64,000 bases of DNA, taken from Bromus sterilis. Taxonomy: Eukaryota > Streptophyta > Magnoliopsida > Poales > Poaceae. The stretch spans positions 122,182,501-122,246,500 of the forward strand of contig OX465596.1 in assembly GCA_950022295.1 (NCBI GenBank). The letters run 5' to 3'. Every line of letters starts with the position of its first letter. Positions within the stretch are counted from its first letter, which is position 1. Shown one piece after another: positions 11,950 through 23,413 of this stretch. The notes under the pieces are model-generated. The model did not search any database. It was not told where the DNA came from and worked only from the letters and a program-made list of their open reading frames with translations. The translations under genes were made by a program, and so were the position numbers.

Positions 11950-12490
11950 TGTAACACCCTCGGTGTCAAGCTACAGTGATCACCTATTGTTAATGATTAA
12001 TAACAAATATTAATATTGCCTTGATCATCTTTGCTTTGATCTTTTCAAAAATCCCCTTTGCTTGATATTAAAAACAATGTGATAAATAAAACTTTGTCCA
12101 AAAATTGTGCAACCACTTTTATAAAATCCCTAATAATCAGTAGATCATATTAAAACTATAATGGGAGTTTATTAAAATGTTTTACTAATTTAATCAAAAC
12201 AAAACAGTGTCAAATCAGTGGCATTTAATCCCACTTAAATAAAACAAAATTGCAAATGATTTTACTTTCTGTGGTATTATAATAAAGTGTAACACTAATA
12301 TTGGAGCTAGTCCCATAGTTTACAAAAATGCAAAAGCTATTAAATTGAATTAAACATAAAAGATTGAGAGAGAAAAAAGGAAAAGAAGACCTACTACTAC
12401 TATTTTGCGACCTAAGAAGCTAAAGAGGAGGCCCAGCCCACCACCTCTCCTCTCCTTCTTCCTCTGTACAGAGACAATTCATGCGTGGCG

Positions 12491-12522
12491 GCCATCCATG
12501 GCTAGCCATGGCCATGGATGGC
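12491..12522 (+). repeat. Inverted repeat in CpG block of X1
   Basis: CCATGGCTAGCCATGG (12496-12511) is a perfect 16-base palindrome, and the surrounding GCCATCCATGGC has its reverse complement just downstream, giving a strong potential hairpin. Confidence 0.6.
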
Positions 12523-15500
12523 CTCCACGTCCATCCTCTCAGGCTATAAAGTCGTTCATTGAAACCCTAGTCCCCGTCTCGACCAGTCCCCTCTGATTCC
12601 CCCTTCGCTCCTCTCCTGTTTGGCTATAAATCGAGCTCGTGCTCCACGCGGTCACCGCTGCTCCGTCGTCGTTGTCGCGGCCATCGGCATCTCTGACGTG
12701 CGGGAGGACGTCCAGGAGCTCCCTCGTCGTCGAGTAGGTCATCCCCGCGCATCTATTCATCCGAAGGTGCGCCACGACGCCACCATCACCGGACCTCTCC
12801 GACACGGCCGCCGACGTTCGCCGTCGAGAGCTTTAGCCCCGGTCCACCCCGTTCCTCCCCGAGCGCGCCGTTGAACCCGCAGTGAGCTTCTCCCCCGATT
12901 CCCCTAATTTCCCCCTTCGATCCATGCCTTTTTATGTTGTGGATCGAGCTCCCGGGAGGTTTCGCATATGCGTACATGTGTGGTACTGCTGATGCTCCAT
13001 GCCGCTCATGTACCCCTGCACCGTGCCTCTAGCCGCCCAGGAAGCGCCCTCGCCTGCGTCCACTCGGGCCGCGCCCCCGCTGCTGCGTTGTTGCTTGCTG
13101 CGTGCTGGCCATGCCTGGATGGATGGTTTCGCCATGGCTGTGGTGTGTTTTGTGTGCGTAGTGTGCTGTGTGTGTGGGTCCAGTGTGTGTGCGCCGCCGG
13201 CTGGCACCGGAAACTGCCGTCGGCCGCGCCGAGCGCGCTTACCCGTCCGCGGCTGCTGCTTCTGCTGCTGCTGTCGCGGGCTGGTTAGTACCGAAGATAT
13301 TGCCTATTCTAAAACTACTAAGTGCTATGGTTTGTGCCACTTTGGGCAGTACTAAACAAGTAGCAAACAAAATTTAGAATGGATACAAATTATTTGGTTT
13401 CAAAGTACACTGGATGTACTCCATTTTATCTCATTGGAGCAAAGTCATTAGATGCACCTATTAATTCGTAGGAAAATAACAAATACGTAAAAATCTCTGA
13501 TGAGCTAGTACAATTAAGCCTGAGGCCATATGTGCAAATAGAACAATTTGGGTTCACAGAGAAGTTCTTAAATTCCTAAATTGCAAATAGGTCCTCTTCC
13601 ATTAAATAGAATTTAGATTAAATAAATATGCTAAATAAATAGCCTATGACATATGGGTCCCCTCTACTGTTTAAATACATAAATAATTTATTTAGCTACA
13701 GTCAATGACAGTAGGATCCCACCTGTTAGTTGACCTGGTCAAACATCCTGCTCTGGATAATGTTGCTTTTATTATTAAAACAAATCCGGAAATGCTTATA
13801 AATGATTTAAACTCTAGAAAATCATATCTTTTAATCCGTATGTCAGATGAAAATATTTTATATATGAAAACTGATCAGAAAAATATAACGAATACATATA
13901 CGCTATCCATACCCCCACCACTCCCCTCTAACATACCGAACATGGTTTCCCCTCCGGTTCATCTGTTTGTGAGATGACCGGAGCAGGTAAAACTGTCCGG
14001 ATGAAAATGTTCTGAACATGAAAGTTGTTCAGATTGGATCAGCTAGCACGGATACATTATCCACATGTCTGTCAGATGTATCTAACACTGCATACATGGA
14101 ACCTTACCCCTCCGGATCATCTATCCGGTAATCCACTAGTATCGATGAGTCACCCCCGGATAAATTCCCGCTCCGAGCAAATCACCGAACACTGCGTTAG
14201 AGCCCCGTTACTTTGTATCTTCTATGTCATACATTTGTATTGCTATTATTGTTGTGTATTTAGTGTTTCTCCCCCCCCCCTTTATTCTCCAGTAGACCAT
14301 GTTGCTACCGCCGACGACACCATTGCCAAGTACGACTACTTCGTCGACGATCGTACCGCTACTACTGAGCTTCCAGGAAAGCAGAGCCATTTTCGTTCCT
14401 CAGATATCGCCTATCTTTCCATACATTTCTTGCACTAGGCATATGCTGCTGCTGCTACGTTACAATCCTATTCAATTGCATAGCATGTTTTTGTCGCCCC
14501 TTGATGTACCCTCCTTTCTCCTATGCTGCCTTATAAATATATATTATATTCAGCAGTGAACCCTGCGCATTGTTAGCTAGGTTTAGAATAGCGGGCCGTG
14601 ATCACTCTGGTGATTGAACGCGGATTACAAAATATGATAACTGCAACAGGTACGGATCAATGCAGACGCCCTAGGGAACCTACAACGGCGAGACTCTGCC
14701 GAGTCGCTTCGAGATTGACTTACGAGTGGACGGACTCGTATTTCACTCTCGTCGGCTCAGTAGCGTAGCATCACTGGGATGATACGAGGGTATTCCTCTT
14801 TAGTTCATTCCGCTGGTGTCTCGGCACCACCGGGGTGATACGAGAATATTCCTCTTTAGTTCAGTCCGCTGATGTCTCTGTCGAACCTCTTCAAGTGTTC
14901 CATCGAGGGTGATTCCTCCAGGATTCACTTGATGGTAGGCACTCGAATCAACTGGTGTCCTTACAGGTAAGGAGTCGGGTGACCCAACGGTGCCCGCGCA
15001 GGTTATCTTAGCGGAACGACAGGTCAGGTGTATTCCACCAGTGTGGCGGGCCTGGTACTGTTCGTGGCCGACAACTTTCCTGTTGTACGAAAGTCGAGCT
15101 CTTCGGAGCAAACGCGAGATAAGGTAAGGAGACGGTTCACCTTGTTGGTAACCGCACGAGTTGGTGGGACGTCAGGGCAGGCACCAATGTTACTGGTGGT
15201 CCTGACTGCTGTCGTTGTTCGCGACTCATTCAATAAGGGCCAATGATAACGGTTGTCTCGACAGAAAATTAATAAAATGCTTAACGGGTTCGGCGGATGA
15301 CTTTTGTAGCCTTTTGGCTTGTACGCACTACCTATACGTGGGATTACGCGTATGGGCGCCTCCGCAATTTAGCCTCGTTCGAAAGCTCTGAAAGACGTCC
15401 AGTTCAGCATTGCGGCAGGGACGGATCGCGCTGCGACGTTGGAAATCACCCTCCTCGCAACGACCCGGAGAGCGAGGGTGATAGGCCCATGACCCCCTTG

Positions 15501-15642
15501 CACTTAGGGCTGTAGACCGGCGGGGACCTCTCTGATTAGTCGTAGGATGGACTGCGTTGTGTCGGATAGCCTCGATGGGGTTTTCCCTAACAAGGTGTAC
15601 GCCACCCTGGAGATCCGAGCGTGTAGTGTCACACTAGTGCAC

Positions 15643-15681
15643 CCCTGCAGGGATGATAATCTATTCGAATAGCCGTGTCCA
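15643..15681 (+). repeat. Palindrome block, X1
   Basis: CCCTGCAGGG 15643-15652 and CTATTCGAATAG 15661-15672 are perfect; the third element is changed to CCATAG. Confidence 0.8.
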
Positions 15682-15760
15682 TAGTAACAGGACGCTTTAT
15701 GCTAAAGCTGGATCTTACCACTATAAACTATTATTAATAAACTGTATGGTTCCGGGTTTT

Positions 15761-15785
15761 CTTCCTCGCTAGGATGTCGAGGAGG
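15761..15785 (+). repeat. Hairpin downstream of palindrome block, X1
   Basis: CTTCCTCG (15761-15768) and CGAGGAGG (15778-15785) can pair over seven bases around a nine-base loop. The matching element in Z1 is 9174-9198 and in X2 55380-55404. Confidence 0.65.
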
Positions 15786-16523
15786 TGAACTCGGTCGCAT
15801 TGTTAATTATGATTACAACTTATTATTATACAATGCTGCAGCAACTTCTGCTGCATTGTTACTTTCATTACTGTTATATTAACTGTTGGCTGATTCTTAC
15901 CTCATGCTGCAAGACTCGTCGGAAGATGCTAGTCCTCGATAGGCCTAGCTTCTTACCCTTATTCTGATTTCTATCTTGCAGTCCACCATATATAGCCTCC
16001 CCTTTCCATTTGATACAATGCATATTTTCTTAGTAACGGACGTAAGACTCGCGGGTATGCTAGATACTCACCTGCTTTATTTTCTCCTTTTATTTTTTTG
16101 CCTGATCGGCTGCTGCAGTCGACGTTGAATCCTTGGAGTCCAGGAGCAGGAGTTCCTCGATGTCGACCACCGCAACGTGAAGATCCCTGATGCCGTCTAC
16201 GACGTCGAGTTCCCCTTTGACCAGGAGTAGTTTGGAGGTTCCTAGGCAGGAGGCCTCGCCTTTTTGATCGTTGTTGATATTTGTGCTAGCCTTCTTAAGG
16301 AAAACTTGTATCCTTGTGTCTGTACTCAGATACTTTTGCTTCCGCTGACTTTGTGCTCTCGAGCTGTTGTATTCGAGCCATCGTGGCCCCTGGCTTGTAT
16401 TAAACAGTTTGTATTATTTTATTTGTAGAGTTGTGTTGTGATATCTCACCATGAGTCCCTAATCTCGATCGTGTACCTTGCGTGTATGATTACTGTACAT
16501 GGTCTGATTTTGGGGGCGTCACA

Positions 16524-19082
16524 AAGAACAAGTACCCTTTACCCCAAATCAATGATCTGTTCGAATAGTTGAATGGGGCAAAGGTGTTTTCCAAGCTTGA
16601 CTTGAGGATGGGGTATCACCAAATCCGTGTTCGTGAAGAGGACATTCCCAAGACCGCGTTTAGCACACGTTATGGGATGTATGAGTTCACAGTCATGACT
16701 TTCGGCTTCTCAAATGCCCCTCCAACATTCATGAGAGCTATGAACTATTTGTTCCAAGAGTGGCTCGATGTGTTTGTCATCCTCTACCTCGACGAAATTC
16801 TTGTGTATTCCAAGTCCGAGGCTGAGCATGAGGAGCATCTTTGCTTGGTGCTGCAGAAGTTGAGAGAGCACCGGTACTATGCCAAGTTCTCCAAGTGTGA
16901 GTTTTGGCTCGACAAGGTCAATTTTCTTGGCCGTGTCATTTCCGCTGAGGATATTGCGGTTGATCCGGAGCGAGTCCGCACTATTCAAGAGTGGGCTCTG
17001 CCGAAGAATGTGAAGCAGCTAAGGAGTTTTCTCGGCCTCGCCAGCAATTGCAGGAGGTTTGTGCAGAATTTCTCCAAAATAGCAAAGCCAATGACTGAAT
17101 TTTTGTGCAAAGGAAAACGTTACACTTGGTCACCGGCTTTCAAGTCAGCCTTCGAGGAGTTGAAGAAGAAGTTGACCACAGCTCCAATTTTCACACCGCC
17201 AGATGAGTCACAGCCTTTTCAGGTGTTTTGTGATGCCTCGTTGAATGAGCTAGGCGGAGTTCTGATGCAAGGCAAGAACATTGTGGCCTATACCTCACGG
17301 CAGTTGAAGACGAGTGAGAGGAATTATCCCACGCACAACTTGGATCTTGCAGCAGTTGTGCACGCCTTGTTCACCGACCACAAGAGTCTGAAGTACTTGT
17401 TCACTCAGCCAAATCTGAATCTGAGGCAAAGAAAATGGCTTGAAACCATTACTGAGTACACAATTGATATTCAGTACACTCCTGTGAAGGCGAATGTCAT
17501 AGCTGATGCTCTGAGCCGCAAGGGCGATTGCAATAATATCCAGGTGCAGAAGATCCACCCTGATTTGTGTGAGTCCTTTCATAGGCTCACTCTCGAGCTA
17601 GTTCCAGCAGGCTACCTTGCCAACCTTGTGGTAGAGCCCACTATCCATGAGAAGATCCGTGAAGCTCAGTCTCGCAACTCAATGATTCAAAAGATCAAAG
17701 AGGGCATTGCCGCCTCAGTGCCCAAGTACGGTTGCTTTTTAGTGCATAATGAAAACACCGTGTTCTTAGAGGAGAGAGTTGATGTTCCCAAGGAGGGAGA
17801 TCTCAGAGAGGTCCTCATGAAGGTGGCCCATGATTCCAAGCTATCAATTCATCCTGGCAGCACTAAGATGTATCAAGATATCAAGCAAATATTCTGGTGG
17901 ACTCGTATGAAGCGGGATGTTGCCCGTTTCGTGTCTCAGTGTGATGTGTGCAGGAGAGTGAAGGCACAACACTAGAAGCCAACAGTGTTACTTCAGCCAC
18001 TAGAGATTTCGGAGTGGAAATGGGATCACATAGAGATGGATTTCATCACAGGCTTCCCTTTGTCGCAGAAGAAGAACAATGCCATATTTGTCGTCATTGA
18101 CAATCTTTCCAAAGTTGCTCACTTCTTTCCAGTGAAGGACTCCATTTCAGCAGCTCAGTTGGCGGATTTTTATACCGCAAGAGTTGTATCTTTGCATGGC
18201 ATTCCCAAGAAGATCAGTTTTGATAGAGCCAGTCTTTTCACCTCCAAGTTCTGGCAGGCCTTTCAAAAGGCGATTGGTACGACAGTGTTGTTCAGTACCG
18301 TGTATCACCCTTAGACCAGTGGGCAGGTCAAGCCCGTGAACCAAATCCTCGAGGACATTCTTCGAGTCTGTGTCATTTACTTTGGCATGAAGTGGGAAGA
18401 ATGATTGCCGTATGCTGAGTTTTCTTACAACAACAACAGCTACCAAGCAAGTCTGCAGGCAGCACCGTTTGAGGTCTTATATGCCCGGAAGTGCAGGACA
18501 CCTTTTAGCTGGTCCGAAACAGGAGAAAGGTTGTTGTTCGGCCCAGATGTGATCCAGGAGGCATAAGACAGGGTCACGATTGTCCGAGAGCACCTCAAGG
18601 CAGCACAGTCAAGGCAGAAGGCCTATTATGACAAGAGGCACAGTGGTGTAGCTTTTCAGGTTGCTGATTGGGCGTACCTGAGAGTGTCTCCATTGAGGGG
18701 AACTCGCCGCTTTGGCATCAAAGGAAAGCTCGCTCCAAGATTTGTCGGACCTTTCCGCATCCTTGAGACTAGAGGACCTCTTGCCTTTCGGCTTGAGCTT
18801 CCGGAGAGTCTGTCCATGGTGCATGACGTGTTCCATATGTCCCAGCTAAAGCAGTTCTTCAAGCAGCCAGAGCAGGCCGTTGACTTGGGCGAGATCCAAC
18901 TGAGTGCGGACCTTTCCTACTCAGAGCGTCCAGTCCATGTTCTTGAGAGGTCCGAGCGCACGACTCGCAACAAGACAGTCAAGTTCATGAAGGTGCAGTG
19001 GGCACATCATTCAGAGAAGGAAGCAACTTGGGAGCGTGAAGATCATATCCGTTCCGAGTATCCAGAGTTGTTTCAGGCTTAG
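16524..19082 (+). pseudogene. Y1 pol: RT, RNase H, integrase, chromodomain-like tail; broken
   Basis: The frame continues from 11949 and ends at TAG 19080-19082. Stops at 16566, 17973, 18312, 18402 and 18564 break it; no frameshift is seen. RT is recognisable (G-Y-H-Q-I, F-S-N-A-P) but the catalytic Y-L-D-D reads Y-L-D-E (16785-16796). RNase H lacks about 15 residues between H-A-L and T-D-H-K-S near 17370, an in-frame deletion compared with Z1, and L-D-L-A replaces L-E-L-A. Integrase keeps the zinc segment and first two Asp, but the third catalytic position is Lys (AAG 18330-18332). The tail has S-R-Y-like chromodomain features around 18930-19060. It cannot encode active enzymes. Confidence 0.93.
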
Positions 19083-19104
19083 ATCTCGGGGCAAGATCCT
19101 GAGT

Positions 19105-19118
19105 TGGTGGGGGAGTGC
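19105..19118 (+). other. Polypurine tract of Y1
   Basis: TTGGTGGGGGAGTGC-type purine run directly before the TGTAACAGCCC start of the 3' LTR. Confidence 0.7.
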
Positions 19119-20682
19119 TGTAACAGCCCAAGAGAAAATTATGTTTTCATTATGTAATTTTTCTTTCATCAATGGATTTGAAACTTGTTATGCTGCAAGA
19201 GGATGTAATTCCACGTGATGATTTTAAATGCCAAAGGGTTTTGAGTTCATTTGAATTGTTTTTTAATTCAAGCAAAGTGGTTCAAGAAGGGTGTTTGAGG
19301 ATTTTTTTTTCATGTTGCATGTGTGCTCCCCTTGACCCCAAACTTGGCATAGCCAATTCATTTTCATTCCCAAGGGTTTTTAAAACTCTACTCCATTTTT
19401 TGCCAACTCTAAAAATGTGGGCCATAGTTCAATGTGGTTCGAATTTTAAAAATGGCCCCACATTCTAGTTGTTCCCAAATTGGCCAAACCAATTTTTTAA
19501 ATTGGAGAATATTGCAAGGATCATTTTGAATATTTTTGTGTGATTTATTTCCTTATGGATATATCTGGAAATTTCCCCAAGTGTTTTCTATTTTTGATAA
19601 ATAGAAAATAGGCAAGGGGTTTCTTCTTTTTTTTTTCATTTGCCAGCCAGCCCAGTTGGTCCCCCTTCCTCTTTTCCCGCTGCCCAGCCCACCAGCGAAG
19701 GGGTACGCTGCCCCGTCGTCCTCCTTTCCAGCGTGGAGGCGACTTTTTCCCCTCCCCTCTCTCACAGCCGACGCCACGGCGATGGCATGGATCCCTGAGG
19801 CCAGTGGCAGCCGCCCCCGTCCATACAAGAACGCCTAGAGCTCCCCCAAGGAACCCTAGACGCGTTACCCCCTTGAATTCTCCACCGCCGGCCTCTTTCT
19901 TCCTCTCCAAGCCTCCCTGTTCCGCCATAACCGTCGCCGTGTAGAGCTCCAATTCGTCGTCATCCCTCTGCGTCGTCGAGGAGGAGCTCGTCCAAGGCTT
20001 CTTCACCGCCGACCCCGTCTTCCAGCAAGACGCAGCTTCTCCACAGGGACCAAGGCCGAGCCGCGGCCACCTCTTCCTCCGCCTCGGTTGTCTTCGCCGA
20101 CGACGGCGGCGTCTTCCTCCACAGCAAGCTCGTCTGCGTCCTCGAGCACCCCTCTGTGAGAGATTTCACCCCCCTATTTTCCCTCCTCGGTTTCTTCCGC
20201 GTAGGATCCCGACGTGTAGTAGTTTGGCTCAGCCGTGCCGTGCGTCTTGGTGCAGTCCATGGCCGCCGTGGCCAAGGCGAGAGCCGACCGTGCGCTAGAA
20301 CACCCTGGGACCGTCCAGAGCATGCGTAAGTCCTGCAAGGTGCCTCCTTTGTGCACGCACGTCTTCAACTTTTGTGATGCGCGTGGTTGCGGGTAGCTGC
20401 TGAAGCAGTGTGCCGCCCTAGACTTCCGGCGAGGCCAGACTACCATAGAAGTGTCTCCGGTGATGGCTTGAGCGAAAAATGGGTTTTAGTATGTCCTATC
20501 TATGTCCAGCATCAATCCTTTGAGTCATGGGAACAGCGAGGCCGACGCATTCGTCGTCGGAAGTCCGCCGCTTGCTTCGCTTGCCTGTAGAAATTCAGTT
20601 TCGTCAGGGAAGGTTTGTGTTTTCTTCAGTTATCCCGTGATGTACTGGTTATGTGAACTACGCCCGCTGTCCTGTCGTGATT

Positions 20683-20755
20683 TCCCTTGTAGCTCAGTTG
20701 GTTGGTGTGCTGGGTCTCGACCGTGAGGTCCTGAGTTCGACTCCCACTGGGGACA
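20683..20755 (+). other. tRNA-like Pol III module inside Y1 LTR
   Basis: Contains an A-box-like stretch TGTAGCTCAGTTGG (20689-20702), a B-box-like stretch AGTTCGACTCC (20734-20744) and a T4 run at 20756-20759. Acceptor-like ends (TTTCCCT and TGGGGACA) pair imperfectly and the anticodon and T stems are poor, so it is a decayed tRNA or tRNA-derived sequence, not a working tRNA gene. It lies about 530 bases after the first GTGAG donor. Y2 has a different tRNA-like segment at the matching position. Confidence 0.5.
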
Positions 20756-21679
20756 TTTTCCCCAACCTGTTTTTGCGCGCAGGATGGGTGTGGCCGGATC
20801 AAGCCGAGGCTGGTCCGAGGAGACCTCTCCTCCTATTTTTTTCCATTTCTTTTCCCCTTTTTCATTTGTTTAATTCCAGAGCTTGGGATTTTGAATCCTT
20901 TCAACTGCTAGTTTTTTCTGCAACGTGTTATATATGTTGCTTGGTTAGAAAAATGCAAGGAATTGAGTGGGGCCCTCCATTTTGTGTTTTGTGCAATACA
21001 AAAATGGAAGGGGTGTGCATAACACTTGTGCAACATTATTTTTCTTTTCTTTTCTTTTCCCCTTTGAATTCTTTTCTTTTGCATTGTTGTGCATGTGATT
21101 CTAGCACTTCTGCCTAGAATAGCAAGGTGAGGGGTTACCAATTGATGGTGTTCATATCTTCATATGAACAAACCCTTTACTTGGCGTGGCTCATCTTTGC
21201 AAACTCCAAGCTTGTGCATCATGTCCTTTTGTGTTCTTTCTCATGTCAGTGGGTCGTGGACCATGACATTTGTCAATCCTTTTGGTTCATTGAAGGCAAC
21301 CCCTAACATATTGTTATATGAGAGGGACATGTCTCCCTTCCTTCTCTTGAAACTTCTCCAGGTGTCAACCTTCGTCGACACCTTCAGTCTCCGGAATCAA
21401 TAGATTTATTTCACGATGCACTTATCTTTGTTAACTATTTAATGTTGATCATTCCATGCCATGTTACCATGTTACTTACACCAAAGTTAACGCTATGACC
21501 AAAGCCATAAATTATAAATAATTGCTTATGAAGTTGTTGACGTGTCGTCAACACGTTCATTTAAATTTGACTAGATAGGGTCACATCATGCCTGTTAAAC
21601 TTGATCATCTTAGCCATGCTTGTGCATTTTGATCTTGATGTTTACTTGTGTGCTTTTCCTTGCCGGTACCTTACGTTAG

Positions 21680-23065
21680 CACCTGAGACTGCCGAGGAGA
21701 CTTTCGTGGAGATTTCCGACATCGAGCCCGCGGACCTTGCTATGTCTGCTCCGTCGACTGATTACCCAGTCAAGGGAGTTTATGTATCATTCTTTATAGA
21801 TTTCAGGTCGCTTGCCTAGCTGTATTTATAACGATCGCTTGATCCTACCACCGTATACTTTTGCCTCTCAATTAAACCAAAAATAGGCATGCCCCCACAT
21901 CCTAGCAAAACCTTGTTTGGCTATGTACCTTGCTTGCTTAACCATTTCTTAGTATGTGTAGGCCCCTTAACCTGCTGCTTTTACCCATTGCTTCTTGGTG
22001 GAATATCATGCTATTAGTAGAAATTGGTTGATATTTAATATTATTATGTTAATATATATTTGACAAAGGATGGGATTCCGGGTTGTTCCCGCCAGATGTT
22101 TTGTTCCATTCAATTCACCTAGGTCCTGAGTTCCAGGTATTGTGTTTCTTAATGAGCGGGCCTAATTGTGTGTGGGATTCTATGGGGTCCCCTTGTCTTA
22201 CCTGCCTAGCTATAAACGGTTCTAGTGGTGGCCCAAGCTGTATTGACCATTTGCAAAATGTGTGTGTGTGTGTCTGGTTAGCGCTCCAGCAAATTTAAAA
22301 TAACTCAGGCCAGCGAGGGCAAAGTGCCCTTGTTGGTCCAAACCTGGAAGCTCGAGGGATTCCCACAGTGATGGGTTAGTTACCCCGACCTCGTCCAGAC
22401 GGTAGAGGCCGATTCGAGAGTGCGGCCGGCTTTTGAGTTGGATGTCGACTCACCGGGGGCCACGTGGAATTGTGCGTTGTTAGGTAGAGGGACTCTGACG
22501 TTCTGGAGTTTCAGGCGCCTTCACCCGCCAAGAGGAAACCGGGCGTACATGCGAAGCCTATGATGGGCAGTTGGTACACCCCTGCAGGGTTAAATCTTTT
22601 CGAAAATCCGTGTCCGCGGTTATGGACGACTTGAGACCTACTCCTTGTTCATAGAATAACATCAATTGAATCATACTTTAAAAGTTCCCAACGTGTGAGT
22701 TGCCTTGATTGCTCTTCTTCGTCCGGGGCGACAAAGAGGGGACAAGGTCGTGTTATGTTTTGCGTAAGTAGGTGGATAGCAGACTTATGACACGTTGTCA
22801 ACGAGTTCTTGGATCTTCCGTTACTCTGGTAGATCGTTAGCCACTCATATATGCTAATGTGGCTGAAACCTCAACCACTACCTTTCCTTACGGTGAGAAG
22901 TTAGTTATACTGCATTGATATATTCCCACCTCTTGTTTTTCCTTTCCCTTTTATTGGTTTTCCTGATCGGGCGCTGCAGTTGATTACTACCTCGACCCGA
23001 GCACTGGACGTTACTTCATGGAGGTGCCACCAGAGGAGGACGATGAGAAGGACTTCGCTCAGTAG
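21680..23065 (+). CDS. Putative LTR-embedded spliced ORF, Y1 copy (E2 + E3)
   Basis: E2 is 21680-21769 (90 bases), after acceptor TTACGTTAG; it reads A-P-E-T-A-E-E-T-F-V-E with many acidic residues. Its donor position reads TCAAGG where other families have GCAAG, so it may be damaged. E3 is 22980-23065, after CCTGATCGGGCGCTGCAG, and reads V-D-Y-Y-L-D-P-S-T-G-R-Y-F followed by an acidic stretch and TAG 23063-23065. E2 leaves one base (G) that completes the first E3 codon, as in Y2. Against Y2 E3 the first 23 codons show seven synonymous and two replacement differences by hand count. Product unknown; no domain recognised. The first exon, presumably in the CpG block before 20155, is unresolved. 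Confidence 0.5.
22580..22619 (+). repeat. Triple palindrome block, Y1
   Basis: CCCTGCAGGG 22580-22589; TTTTCGAAAA 22597-22606; CCGCGG 22614-22619. The middle palindrome has the TTTT/AAAA form instead of TATT/AATA. Confidence 0.85.
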
Positions 23066-23413
23066 GCCTATAGTTGGGTTCCGACGTTCCGTGGGTGGAC
23101 TTTTTTATGTGCAACCCTCCCTAGGGCCATTTGGATCTTGACCGTACCCGGTCGTGTGTGTCTTCTTCATGATGTTATGATGTCTAATGGATCTTATGAT
23201 CTTTGAGATGATGTAACAAATACCAGTGGCGAGTGTATGCCCTGGACTTATTTATATTATGTCGTAGTTGTTCATTCTTCATTTACCTGTTGTCGAGAAT
23301 CCGATAGCGATACGAGTGCGAGTATCGTGCGTCCGTGGCCACTTATGCACTTCTATCTCAGGTCGGACGCGAAAGCGACTAACTCGAGATAGTACCGCAT
23401 CGGGGGCCTTACA

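Larger units (their letters stand above)
14296..16230 (+). pseudogene. LTR-embedded spliced ORF, X1 copy (E2 and E3)
   Basis: E2 is 14296-14376 (81 bases, open), after acceptor CCAGTAG, and encodes an acidic peptide with K-Y-D-Y-F-V-D-D and ending E-L-P. Its donor reads GAAAGC instead of GCAAGC, a single change. E3 starts at 16119 after CTGATCGGCTGCTGCAG; the frame opens V-D-V-E and, after an apparent one-base frameshift, ends V-E-F-P-F-D-Q-E and TAG 16228-16230. The copy is therefore broken in E3 and perhaps in the donor. Compare the X2, Y and Z copies. Confidence 0.5.
11950..16523 (+). mobile_element. Solo LTR X1 (4574 bp), TSD AAGAA
   Basis: Begins TGTAACACCCTC and ends GGGGGCGTCACA, flanked by AAGAA at 11945-11949 and 16524-16528. 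No internal region is present, so it is the product of LTR-LTR recombination. Related to the LTRs of X2. Contains a CpG-rich block ending in a GTGAGC donor at 12882, exon-like E2 (14296-14376), palindrome block (15643-15681), hairpin (15761-15785) and E3 (from 16119). Confidence 0.93.
11696..23413 (+). mobile_element. Ty3/Gypsy LTR retrotransposon Y1, 5' part missing
   Basis: Contains part of pol (11696-11949 and 16524-19082), a polypurine tract and a full 3' LTR (19119-23413). The pol frame is interrupted by solo LTR X1 and cut at its left by W. The 5' LTR, gag and protease lie left of the window or are lost. The base after the LTR starts AGAAC, the candidate target duplication; the sequence there belongs to element A, so Y1 probably inserted into A. 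Confidence 0.9.
19119..23413 (+). repeat. Y1 3' LTR (4295 bp)
   Basis: Begins TGTAACAGCCCAAG and ends GGGGGCCTTACA. Same plan as Y2: AT-rich head, CpG block from about 19640 ending in a GTGAGAG donor at 20156, tRNA-like segment at 20683-20755, exon-like E2 at 21680, palindrome block at 22580, E3 at 22980-23065, then a 3' tail of about 350 bases. Confidence 0.92.

Noticed and set aside
20683..20755. Functional tRNA gene
   Set aside because: Acceptor, anticodon and T stems do not pair properly; kept only as a tRNA-like module.
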